The notes under the pieces: model-generated
The model's input: only the letters and a program-made list of their open reading frames with translations
Database searches by the model: none
Told to the model about the DNA's origin: nothing
Part shown: one piece after another, positions 15,803 to 22,582 of the stretch
How positions within the stretch are numbered: position 1 is the first letter of the stretch
Layout of the letters: each line of letters starts with the position of its first letter
Made by a program: the position numbers and the translations under genes
Source: an uncultured Lachnospiraceae bacterium
GTDB taxonomy: Bacteria; Bacillota; Clostridia; Lachnospirales; Lachnospiraceae
DNA length: 33,011 nt
NCBI GenBank assembly: GCA_946491665.1
Contig: CAMLYL010000032.1
Span: forward strand, 1-33,011
Reading direction: 5' to 3'

Positions 15803-15834
15803 GACCATGAAACTGCTGCCGCATCTTCATGGCC
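15803..15834. terminator. Hairpin between the cyclophilin-like and flavodoxin lipoprotein genes
   Basis: CCATGAA and TTCATGG form a stem that extends to 9 bp on the minus strand with a G-U pair. On the minus strand it is followed by TCTTTCG, a poor T run, so partial termination or mRNA processing between the two genes is as likely as full termination. Confidence 0.3.
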
Positions 15835-15853
15835 TTTTCTTTATAGTTTCATC

Positions 15854-16222
15854 TTAAGTTTCCGCCAGTTTCAGAGTAACTGTAACATCTCCCCGGCCAA
15901 GAATCTTTTTTAATTCTTCCGGCGTAATATCTTCTACCCTTCCCAGTCTGGTAAAATTCCATGAATTTGATTCATAGTAAATCACAAAAGAATTGCCCAG
16001 ATAAAGAATCAGATCGCAGGGACGGGCATGCACCGGCTCGTCATTGGTGGGCAATGATCTCCCGATAGATCCGACTTTTTCCATATGGGCATAATCACGC
16101 ATATGGATGGTCAGCGGGCCTTCCCGCAGCAGATTCTTTAACGCTTCCGCCGATGAATTATCCGCCAGCGCTGCCTTCAGCTCCGTATTTCCCACCTGTA
16201 TTATCATGGTGTTCTCATTCAT
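15854..16222 (-). CDS. Cyclophilin-like fold protein
   Basis: A 122-residue stand-alone cyclophilin-like domain (the PF18050-type family). Diagnostic stretches are LTIHMRDYAHMEKVGSIG, the PCDLILYLGNSFVIYYESN strand and a terminal VTVTLKLAE. These proteins have the cyclophilin barrel but lack the prolyl-isomerase catalytic set; their role is unknown. No signal peptide, so cytoplasmic, unlike the homologous domain on the lipoprotein encoded next. GGAGGAG precedes the start. Located between the alpha/beta hydrolase (35-base gap) and the flavodoxin lipoprotein. Confidence 0.85.
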   Translation of the reverse strand: MNENTMIIQVGNTELKAALADNSSAEALKNLLREGPLTIHMRDYAHMEKVGSIGRSLPTNDEPVHARPCDLILYLGNSFVIYYESNSWNFTRLGRVEDITPEELKKILGRGDVTVTLKLAET

Positions 16223-16257
16223 TTTCTGTGTCTCCTCCTTCCCTTTTACAGGACAGA

Positions 16258-17202
16258 TCAGCTCTCCAGATTACTCTTGAAAAATGAGGTCAGCTTATCA
16301 AAAGGAATCCGGTCCCTTCGGTCATACAGATCAATATGTTCCGCATCATCCACCACTACCATTTCTTTCGGCTCCGCCGCTGCCGCATAAGCGTCCTCGC
16401 TGAAAAAGCGGGAATGGGCCCGGTCGCCGACCACAAACAGAATCGGCCGGGGAGAAATCTCATCAATAAAATCCAGCAGCCGGAAATTCATCATGGCAAG
16501 ATCGCTGGTTGTCGTAAATCCCCCTCGCGCATTGGGATGATGTCCCCGCTCCAGCGCATAAAACCGGAACCACTCTGCTGTGGGCTCTTCCAGGTCTTCC
16601 GGTACGGAATCAATAGGCTTTTCCGGGAAAAAGGGAACATATTCCGGATATCCGTTTTCCGCATCTGTCCACCTCCGGGCGGAAAGACGTTCTTTCGTTT
16701 TCTGAACAGTCTCTTTATCCATCCCCAGGCGGGCGGCAGCAGTCATATCATACATGCTCATTGTTGCTACCGCTTTGATACGCGTATCACACTGGGCTGC
16801 CGAGAGGGCAAATCCTCCCGAACCGCAGATCCCGATCACGCCGATCTTCTCCCTGTCAACAAAGGACTGCAGCCCCAGATAATCCACTGCGGCGCTGAAA
16901 TTTTCCACAAAGATATCCGGAGAAGAAACATTTCTGGGAAAACCGCCGGATTCACCCATAAACGCCTGGTCAAAGGTCAGCACTACAAATCCTTTCTGTG
17001 CCAGTTCATTTCCATAAACACAGGGCCCCTGTTCTTTCACACCGCCGTAGGGGGCTCCCACAATCAGCGCCGCGTGTTTTTTCTCCAAATCCAGATCCTT
17101 CGCGAAATATAATTCGCCGACAATATCCAGTCCGTAACGGTCTTTATAGACTACCCGTTTTCTTGTTACATTGTCACTGAGTTTCAGAATGTGTCCAGCC
17201 AT
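16258..17202 (-). CDS. Alpha/beta hydrolase (YcjY/dienelactone-hydrolase-like)
   Basis: A 314-residue cytoplasmic hydrolase of the COG1073 type. The nucleophile elbow reads GICGSGG (124-130), so the nucleophile is either Cys126, as in dienelactone hydrolases, or Ser128. The acid is in LFVVGDRAHS and the catalytic histidine in VVDDAEHIDLYD. The oxyanion region is GAPYGGVKEQGP. Likely acts on small esters or lactones. ATG 17202 follows AAGGAG; a longer frame opens 150 bases upstream but runs through a duplicated leader and is unlikely to be translated. Third gene of the LysR-divergent operon. Confidence 0.88.
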   Translation of the reverse strand: MAGHILKLSDNVTRKRVVYKDRYGLDIVGELYFAKDLDLEKKHAALIVGAPYGGVKEQGPCVYGNELAQKGFVVLTFDQAFMGESGGFPRNVSSPDIFVENFSAAVDYLGLQSFVDREKIGVIGICGSGGFALSAAQCDTRIKAVATMSMYDMTAAARLGMDKETVQKTKERLSARRWTDAENGYPEYVPFFPEKPIDSVPEDLEEPTAEWFRFYALERGHHPNARGGFTTTSDLAMMNFRLLDFIDEISPRPILFVVGDRAHSRFFSEDAYAAAAEPKEMVVVDDAEHIDLYDRRDRIPFDKLTSFFKSNLES

Positions 17203-17211
17203 AAAAATTTC

Positions 17212-17286
17212 TCCTTTCCCGGGCATGTTTCTGCCCATATAGGTACCCTCTGGAGGGCTTTTCCTTTCCCGGGCATATTTCTGCCC
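17212..17286. repeat. Duplicated 25-bp leader element with hairpin
   Basis: Two copies of a 25-bp element (17212-17236 and 17262-17286, one mismatch, 50-base period) stand just before the alpha/beta hydrolase. On the minus strand each copy reads GGGCAGAAA(C/T)ATGCCCGGG and can fold into GGGCA-N6-TGCCC, followed by AAAGGA. The copy next to the gene carries its ribosome binding site, so the element looks like a duplicated translation-initiation leader. Confidence 0.6.
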
Positions 17287-17296
17287 CTTTCTTCTT

Positions 17297-17536
17297 CTAT
17301 TTCTTTTCTGCCTCTTTCTGTATCTGATATACCAGATAGTCCAGACATTCAATCTGTCTTTCTTCCCTGTGAATCTGATCCAGAAGGCATTTCCGATGGG
17401 CGGAAAGCAGATTCAGTTGTTTTCTGATACAGCCTTCCTCCGCAAGGGAAAAATATTCTTTTATGATCGTTTCACCGCACCCGGAATCCCGGAGCGCCTG
17501 CTCCACTGCCTCCTGTGAAATCATTCCAACTGTCAT
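17297..17536 (-). CDS. Small conserved-looking helical protein
   Basis: A 79-residue, mostly helical protein without signal peptide or membrane segment. It contains ALRDSGCGETIIKEYFSLAEEG followed by a charged, Leu- and Cys-bearing helix (LLSAHRKCLLDQIHREERQIECLDYLVYQIQKEAEKK) that should form a coiled coil. I recall similar short proteins in Lachnospiraceae beside sugar acetyltransferases and hydrolases, resembling the C-terminal dimer helix of MerR-like proteins, but I cannot name a family. Its GAGGA site, 29-base spacing from the acetyltransferase and position in the operon support it as a real gene. Confidence 0.75.
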   Translation of the reverse strand: MTVGMISQEAVEQALRDSGCGETIIKEYFSLAEEGCIRKQLNLLSAHRKCLLDQIHREERQIECLDYLVYQIQKEAEKK

Positions 17537-17565
17537 TTTTCATTTCCTCACTTCCGGTGCTGCCG

Positions 17566-18138
17566 TCAGCTTTCCTCTATTCTGCGGATTACCTTTGCCG
17601 GAACTCCCCCCACAATCGTGTTTTCCGGAACATCCTTTGTCACAACCGCGCCCGCCCCCACAATAGCGCCGTCCCCGATAGTCACTCCGGGAAGAATTGT
17701 AGCGTTGGAACCGATCCAGACATTGTTTCCAATATGAATCGGCGCCGGAATCATATCTCCCCGCCGTTTGGGATCGGAATGATGGTTCAGTGTTGCCAGC
17801 ACTACATTATGCCCCAGCAGCACGCCGTCCCCGATCACAATTCCGCCCTGGTCCTGCACCCTGCATCCGCTGTTAAAAAACACATTTTTTCCAACTGTGA
17901 TATTCTTTCCGCAGTCTGTGTAAAAAGGCGGAAACATCCGGAAACTCTGATCCACCTTCTTACCCGTAATTCTGGAAAATAGTTCCACAATCTCCTCCGG
18001 CGTATGGTAACTGTTATTCAGTTCAGCCGTCAGTTTCAAAGCTTCCTGGGAAAGATCACACATACACTGATGCTCCGGCGTGCCCGTTGCTACTTCCTTT
18101 CCACTGTTTAAATGATCTAAAAAAGTCTGTAAATCCAT
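17566..18138 (-). CDS. Sugar O-acetyltransferase (LacA/Maa type)
   Basis: A 190-residue left-handed beta-helix acetyltransferase of the maltose/galactoside group. The N-terminal helical Mac domain ([27 protein letters not shown]) is followed by hexapeptide repeats ([26 protein letters not shown], and [38 protein letters not shown]). The catalytic histidine is in [12 protein letters not shown] (about His119). ATG 18138 is preferred to the ATG at 18174, which lies within a dozen bases of the predicted transcript start and lacks a ribosome site. First gene of the operon divergent from LysR; it would detoxify non-metabolised sugars or modify an unknown acceptor. Confidence 0.9.
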   Translation of the reverse strand: MDLQTFLDHLNSGKEVATGTPEHQCMCDLSQEALKLTAELNNSYHTPEEIVELFSRITGKKVDQSFRMFPPFYTDCGKNITVGKNVFFNSGCRVQDQGGIVIGDGVLLGHNVVLATLNHHSDPKRRGDMIPAPIHIGNNVWIGSNATILPGVTIGDGAIVGAGAVVTKDVPENTIVGGVPAKVIRRIEES

Positions 18139-18192
18139 CACTGAAATCCCCGCTTTTTGATAGGTTATATACATGATTTTTGTTCTGAAATT

Positions 18193-18221
18193 ATTATAAG
18201 ATTTTCCATACAGAATAACAA
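18193..18221 (-). promoter_or_regulatory. Promoter of the acetyltransferase-hydrolase-flavodoxin operon
   Basis: Minus-strand TTGTTA (18221-18216), 17 bases, TATAAT (18198-18193). It faces away from the LysR promoter; the LysR palindrome lies about 22-40 bases upstream of this -35, the usual place for a LysR activation site. Confidence 0.7.
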
Positions 18222-18242
18222 ATACCTTGTTTTTATCAGTAT

Positions 18243-18277
18243 CTATAGTTGAAAACTATAGTAGTCTCTGTTATGCT
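18243..18277 (+). promoter_or_regulatory. LysR operator and lysR promoter
   Basis: A perfect 19-bp palindrome CTATAGTTGAAAACTATAG (18243-18261) fits the LysR box T-N11-A. It overlaps the -35 (TTGAAA, 18249-18254) of a plus-strand promoter with TATGCT (18272-18277) 17 bases on. This is the standard geometry for LysR autorepression combined with activation of the divergent operon. Confidence 0.75.
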
Positions 18278-18327
18278 AAAAACAGGTATAGACAGGCTAA
18301 AGACATGATTGAAGAGGAGGACTTCCC

Positions 18328-19230
18328 ATGGAATTACGTGTTCTGGAATATTTTCTTGCTATTGCCAGAGAGCAAAGCATCACCGGAGCAGCCCGGTCGC
18401 TGCATCTCTCGCAGCCCACACTTTCCACGCAGATCAGAGCGCTGGAAGAGGAGCTTGGGAAACAGCTTCTGGTGCGCGGCACTCCTGGCTCCCGGAAAGT
18501 CACGCTGACCGAGGAGGGCATGCTTCTGCGCAAACGGGCAGAGGAAATTGTATCTCTGGTCCGGAGAACAGAAGATGAAATCAGCCTTTCCAATGAGTTT
18601 ATCGCCGGAGATGTCTACATCGGAGCCGGAGAGACCGACGGAATCCGCGTACTCGCCCGGACCGCCGGAAAAGTAAGGGAAGATCATCCGGATATTCATT
18701 TTCACATTTCCAGCGGCGACGGAAAAGACGTTCTTGAAAATCTGGACAAGGGACTGATTGATTTCGGACTGCTGCTGCAGAAGGTCGATCCTGCCAAATA
18801 TGAAATGATAAATATTCCTGTAAAGGAGACCTGGGGCGTTCTTATGCGTAAAGACTCCCCGCTGGCAGAAAAAGATGCCATTACCCCGGAAGATCTCCGG
18901 GAACTGCCTCTGATCATGTCCCGCCAGGAAACTTCCCGCTCACTGGTTTCTTCCTGGCTCGGGCAGGATCTGTCCGAACTGAATATTGCAGCCACCTACA
19001 GTCTGCTCTACAACGGTTCTCTCATGGTAGAGGAAGGTATCGGCTATGCCCTCGGTCTGGACCGGATTATCAATACTACCGGAGACAGTCCTCTCTGCTT
19101 CCGCCCTTTCTCTCCACCGCTGGAAGTCGGCGCATACCTTGTCTGGAAAAAATACCAGGTATTCTCGAAAGCTTCGGAATTTTTTCTGCAGACCATGAAA
19201 AAAGACCTGGAAAGCCCCGGTCAATCATGA
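18328..19230 (+). CDS. LysR family transcriptional regulator
   Basis: A complete 300-residue LysR protein. The winged HTH (residues 1-60: LEYFLAIAREQSITGAARSLHLSQPTLSTQIRALEEELGKQLLVRG) is followed by a linker helix and the two-lobed periplasmic-binding-protein-like effector domain (about 90-295). It is divergent from the acetyltransferase/hydrolase/flavodoxin operon with a shared operator, and is the best candidate for the main controller of the redox region. The effector is unknown, though no conserved OxyR-type cysteine pair is visible. GAGGAGG precedes the start. Confidence 0.95.
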   Translation: MELRVLEYFLAIAREQSITGAARSLHLSQPTLSTQIRALEEELGKQLLVRGTPGSRKVTLTEEGMLLRKRAEEIVSLVRRTEDEISLSNEFIAGDVYIGAGETDGIRVLARTAGKVREDHPDIHFHISSGDGKDVLENLDKGLIDFGLLLQKVDPAKYEMINIPVKETWGVLMRKDSPLAEKDAITPEDLRELPLIMSRQETSRSLVSSWLGQDLSELNIAATYSLLYNGSLMVEEGIGYALGLDRIINTTGDSPLCFRPFSPPLEVGAYLVWKKYQVFSKASEFFLQTMKKDLESPGQS

Positions 19231-19242
19231 ATCATCAGCGCA

Positions 19243-19285
19243 GCCGGAACCACAAATGTTTATAAAAATCATTTATGATTCCGGC
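19243..19285. terminator. Long hairpin between convergent LysR and AKR genes
   Basis: GCCGGAACCACAAATG (19243-19258) pairs with 19270-19285; on the minus strand the 16-bp stem is complete with two U-G pairs, on the plus strand it has two mismatches. It lies between two convergent genes and could stop transcripts from either side, but neither side has a clear T run. Confidence 0.4.
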
Positions 19286-19374
19286 AGTCTGCCGCATACT
19301 ATTTTTGACGCTCAGGAGCAGACCTCTCACACCTGCATGATTAAGGTCATTTTTTTCAAGATCCGCTCCGTTTA

Positions 19375-19911
19375 TTATTTCATCTCTTTTTCCCAGTAAC
19401 GGATCACAGGAAGCTGCGCCTCGTCACCGAGGTTCTCCAGCATTCTGATTTCTTCTTCCGACAGTTCAACAGCCATGGCTTTCACCACGTCCTCCACCTG
19501 GTAAACCTTCGTCACTCCGATGATCGGAAGTGTTCCCTTGGCAATTGCCCATGCCACGGGGATCTGCGCAATCGCCACATGGTGACGGTCAGCGATCTTT
19601 CCAAGCTCTGCGCTTTTCTCATACAGCGCGGTCACAGCGTTCTCCGCTGCGGGATCCGCGCACTGGGGCGTGAATTTATCAGAGATCAGATAGCTGTCTC
19701 TGGGAACCGTTCTGAGAAAATCCCCAAGAATTTTTTCAGAAGTTCCCATACCGTATACATACGCGGTATCCCAGAGATTAAGACCCGCTTTCATCGCTGC
19801 GTCAAATACCGGACGAAGGGATTCCGCCGTAAGATTTCCTCCAAATGTACCGTCATTTCCCCAGGCCCATGCTCCAAGAGCAATCTTCGGCATTTCCTTT
19901 ATATCTGCCAT
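19375..19911 (-). pseudogene. Aldo-keto reductase with large in-frame deletion
   Basis: A 178-residue ORF whose two ends are plainly aldo-keto reductase but whose middle is missing. Residues 1-100 keep Asp48 and Tyr53 (LWDTAYVYG) and Lys79 (ISDKF). From about residue 101 the text is the C-terminal part (LGKIADRHHVAIAQIPVAWAIAKGTLPIIGVTKV). Complete relatives are about 310-345 residues; roughly 130 residues are lost, including the strand with the catalytic histidine and most of the barrel. The frame is kept, with an AGGAG site and operon position 22 bases after the flavin reductase, so a short protein may be made but is unlikely to be an active reductase. Confidence 0.85.
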
Positions 19912-19933
19912 TTTATTTTCTCCTGATCCTGCA

Positions 19934-20476
19934 TTATTTGCTGATATTCATACATTTGCCGATCACATCGCCTGTCCGCAGATACTCATAAGTGGGCATT
20001 TCAAAAAGAACCGGTTTCAGCGTATGATAATCAATTTTTCCCTCTTCATTTAATACATTTTCTTCTGCATATACGCCGTCAATTTTGCAGATAAAGCTCT
20101 CAAATCCTTCTGTCTCATAGATATCATCCACAATACAATCCATAACTACCGGCGCTTCATCGATTACCGGCGCCCCGGTTCCTTCTGTATGATACGCAAA
20201 CATGTCGGATTTATCCACCTTGTTTCCGCTGACGCATCCTGTTCTGTCTGCCTTTGCCAGCATGGCCTCGTCTACAATATTCACGGTCAGAGCCCTTGTG
20301 TCCTTAATTCCCTGATTGGTATAATGCGGCTTTGCAAGGCTTACCAGAATCCGGTCATGGCCGATAATACCTACATGCCCTACCAGAACATAATTGGGGT
20401 TCCCATTTACCATTGTACCTACTACAACCAGCGGAGTAGGATACAGCGCAAGACTGTTCCCGATATTTTTCTTCAT
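19934..20476 (-). CDS. Flavin reductase family protein (FMN-binding split barrel)
   Basis: A 180-residue protein of the flavin reductase-like/FlaRed group: PTPLVVVGTMVNGNPNYVLVGHVGIIGHDRILVSLAKPHYTNQGI is the FMN-binding split-barrel start, and FESFICKIDGVYAEENVLNE the later strand pair. It probably binds FMN and reduces flavin or a small acceptor with NAD(P)H. AGGAAG precedes the start. It leads a two-gene unit with the deleted aldo-keto reductase and has its own promoter with a palindrome at 20531-20544. Confidence 0.9.
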   Translation of the reverse strand: MKKNIGNSLALYPTPLVVVGTMVNGNPNYVLVGHVGIIGHDRILVSLAKPHYTNQGIKDTRALTVNIVDEAMLAKADRTGCVSGNKVDKSDMFAYHTEGTGAPVIDEAPVVMDCIVDDIYETEGFESFICKIDGVYAEENVLNEEGKIDYHTLKPVLFEMPTYEYLRTGDVIGKCMNISK

Positions 20477-20511
20477 AATTCATTTACTTCCTTTCGTTTT
20501 TATCTGCATTT

Positions 20512-20544
20512 ATTGTAAAAAATCATTCCCGTATTGTCTAATAC
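20512..20544 (-). promoter_or_regulatory. Flavin reductase promoter with overlapping palindrome
   Basis: Minus-strand TAGACA (20540-20535), 17 bases, TACAAT (20517-20512). The palindrome GTATT-N4-AATAC (20531-20544) covers the -35, consistent with control by a regulator bound there. Confidence 0.6.
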
Positions 20545-20570
20545 CTGTCTTTTATCATTCTTCATAGGTT

Positions 20571-21317
20571 TTACGAATGATATTTTTCTGTATCACACTC
20601 TTCTGTGAGATTCTGTTTTATCCATGCCCGTATCTGTTCCGCCAGATCTCCGCTTCCGTTCTCAAGAACATACAGACTGCTCCTCACCTTTTCTCCCGGA
20701 CAGAAATTTCTGACCGCCTGTTCCATTCCGGAATCCGCTCCGCCGCAATGGCTGAAAAACGGAAGAATAATTTTTCCCGACAGATCATTTCCGCCAAGCC
20801 ATGCTGTCAGAGGCGGGGCAATCGTCCCACACCAGTCCGGAGAACCGGCAAAAATCACATTGTACTCATCTGCCTTCCCCTCCGCAGGCAGAGGCAGCAG
20901 CCCATGCTCAATCATCTCTTTGATGTTATCCGCCATGCCGTTATAAAGATCAAACTGAACATCTGGATACATATCACGAAATTCCTTCATATAAACAGCC
21001 AGCGTGCGGCCGCCCACAGCTTCTGTGGCGCCGATCCGGATGGTGCCGCAGATCATATCCTTCTGGTCTTTAAATGTATGTTCCAGCTTGTCCGCAAGTT
21101 CCACGATAGTTTCCGCCTGCTGTTTAAACAGGAAGCCTTCATCCGTCAGTGTAACAGAACGCTTTCCACGGATCAGCAGCAGAGTTCCCAGCTCACTTTC
21201 CAGCTCCATCAGCTGCCGGCTGAGCGTCGGCTGGGTAACATGAAGAATATCTGCGGCTCTTGTAATATTGCCTTCATCTGCTACTGTCAGAAAGTATTTC
21301 AATACACGTAGTTCCAT
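20571..21317 (-). CDS. Chimeric ORF: LysR N-terminus joined to flavodoxin C-terminus
   Basis: A single open frame of 248 residues. Residues 1-60 are a complete LysR winged HTH (LKYFLTVADEGNITRAADILHVTQPTLSRQL), and 61-141 are the linker helix and first part of the effector lobe, up to NIKEMIEHGLL. From about residue 142 the text becomes the second half of a Flavodoxin_4 protein: YNVIFAGSPDWCGTIAPPL, LSGKIILPFFSHCGGADSG, a final strand and helix. Missing are most of the LysR sensor and the flavodoxin FMN-phosphate loop. A deletion between a LysR gene and a neighbouring flavodoxin would explain this. GGAGGAA supports ATG 21317. DNA binding may persist; sensing and FMN binding probably do not. 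Confidence 0.85.
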   Translation of the reverse strand: MELRVLKYFLTVADEGNITRAADILHVTQPTLSRQLMELESELGTLLLIRGKRSVTLTDEGFLFKQQAETIVELADKLEHTFKDQKDMICGTIRIGATEAVGGRTLAVYMKEFRDMYPDVQFDLYNGMADNIKEMIEHGLLPLPAEGKADEYNVIFAGSPDWCGTIAPPLTAWLGGNDLSGKIILPFFSHCGGADSGMEQAVRNFCPGEKVRSSLYVLENGSGDLAEQIRAWIKQNLTEECDTEKYHS

Positions 21318-21412
21318 GCCATTTCCTCCAACCCAGACAGGGCATCGCTCCCTCATCTGATTGAATGATTTTGCGACACCCTTGTCGAAACAGATACTTT
21401 ATCATACGCCAG

Positions 21413-22285
21413 TTACGCACAGACTTTTTTACCTTGCTGCCCGGTTACTTCAATCACGCCATCCGCTCCGCTGATATCCCGGATAATCTCTCCCACAGCC
21501 GGAACCGTAATATGCCCGGACAGCGGATTCTTGATGCTGACGACTGGTGTCGTAACCACAGCCTCTACCTCCGACCTCTCAAAGGCCAGATCACAGTCAG
21601 TCATTTCACAATTTATGAGCTTAAGCCCTTTACAGTAACACAGTGGCTGGGTTCCGATAATTTTGCAGTTCTCAAAAGTGACATTTTCGCAGTACCAGGC
21701 CAGATATTCACCTTTCACCACACTGTTCTTCACCACAACATTTCTGGCATGCCAGAAAGCGTCCTTTGTATCAAAGACACAATTTTCAAATACAGAGTTC
21801 TCAATATACTGGAAGGAATATTTCCCATCCATCCGCACGTTTCTGAAATGCAGATTGTCCGAACGCATCATAAAGTATTCACTCTGAATGTCACAGTCCT
21901 CCATGTCAACTCCATGCACAGACCATCCAAACTCCGGAGAAATCACATCGCAGCCCCGCATTTTCACATCAGCGCACTCCCGCAGCGCCTTAATCCCATG
22001 CAGCCTGCTGTCCGTAATCTCAATATGATCCGAATACCACAGAGCCGCCCGGCAGAGCTCCGTCATCTCAGAATCCTTTATCACAAGCCCATGATCATGC
22101 CAGAAAGGATAACGGAGATTGAAAAAGTCGTGATCAATCTGTATTCCTCTGCATTCTTTAAATGCGCTCTCGCCATCTGCAGGTCCATCAAAAGAACAGT
22201 CCTTTACCAGAATATTTTCTCTTCCATAAAAAGCCCGTTCCTCATCAAAAGCCTGGTTTTCAATTACCTCTGTCTGTTTTTTCAT
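21413..22285 (-). CDS. DUF3737 family beta-helix protein
   Basis: A 290-residue cytoplasmic protein made of short repeated strands in the style of right-handed beta helices (FENCVFDTKDAFWHARNVVVKNS, VTFENCKIIGTQPLCYCKGLKLINC). The conserved openings FYGRENILVKDCSFDGPADGESAFKEC and RYPFWHDHGLVIKDSEMTELCRAALWYSDHI identify DUF3737. Function unknown; such proteins are often in the same neighbourhood as LysR regulators and flavodoxins in gut Firmicutes. ATG 22285 follows AGGGGTGA; an earlier ATG (22312) lacks a site. Own promoter at 22341-22369; the chimeric gene follows after 95 bases and may be co-transcribed. Confidence 0.87.
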   Translation of the reverse strand: MKKQTEVIENQAFDEERAFYGRENILVKDCSFDGPADGESAFKECRGIQIDHDFFNLRYPFWHDHGLVIKDSEMTELCRAALWYSDHIEITDSRLHGIKALRECADVKMRGCDVISPEFGWSVHGVDMEDCDIQSEYFMMRSDNLHFRNVRMDGKYSFQYIENSVFENCVFDTKDAFWHARNVVVKNSVVKGEYLAWYCENVTFENCKIIGTQPLCYCKGLKLINCEMTDCDLAFERSEVEAVVTTPVVSIKNPLSGHITVPAVGEIIRDISGADGVIEVTGQQGKKVCA

Positions 22286-22340
22286 TCTGTTCACCCCTTG
22301 TTTTGTTAGCAAATCTGATAAACCATTTTTTCTAATTTAA

Positions 22341-22369
22341 AGTATAGGTTCTGGCAACAAAAATTACAA
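22341..22369 (-). promoter_or_regulatory. DUF3737 gene promoter
   Basis: Minus-strand TTGTAA (22369-22364), 17 bases, TATACT (22346-22341). It lies about 55 bases before the start codon. The rest of the gap to the terminator at 22508 shows nothing I can name. Confidence 0.55.
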
Positions 22370-22507
22370 ATACTTATATTTTATGTCTATCCATAGTCTG
22401 AGAGAATGGAAAATATCCGGATATAGCGGGCGAATTAATTGAAATCCTTACTGCAACATGAAAGTTTGTAACTGCGCATTAAAAACTATAATTTTTCATA
22501 CAGCAAA

Positions 22508-22540
22508 GCTCCCAACAGACCGTTCCAGTCTGCCGGGAGC
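22508..22540. terminator. Bidirectional-type terminator after the P-type ATPase
   Basis: GCTCCC-AA-CAGAC, loop, GTCTG-CC-GGGAGC: two stacked stems separated by a 2x2 internal loop. On the minus strand it is followed by TTTGCTGT (ending the P-ATPase message 43 bases after its stop codon); on the plus strand by CATTTTTA. Confidence 0.6.
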
Positions 22541-22582
22541 CATTTTTACTGACCTCCACCATTCAGTATAGTAACATATTTT

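Noticed and set aside
17212-17286. Possible CRISPR-like repeat
   Set aside because: Only two copies with one spacer, no further units and no cas genes in the window.
17203-17352. 50-residue N-terminal extension of the alpha/beta hydrolase
   Set aside because: The extension is Arg/Lys-rich, runs across the duplicated leader and overlaps the end of the upstream gene; the ATG at 17202 has the proper site.
21365-22309. 314-residue plus-strand frame
   Set aside because: Antisense to the DUF3737 gene, which has clear beta-helix repeats and a ribosome site.
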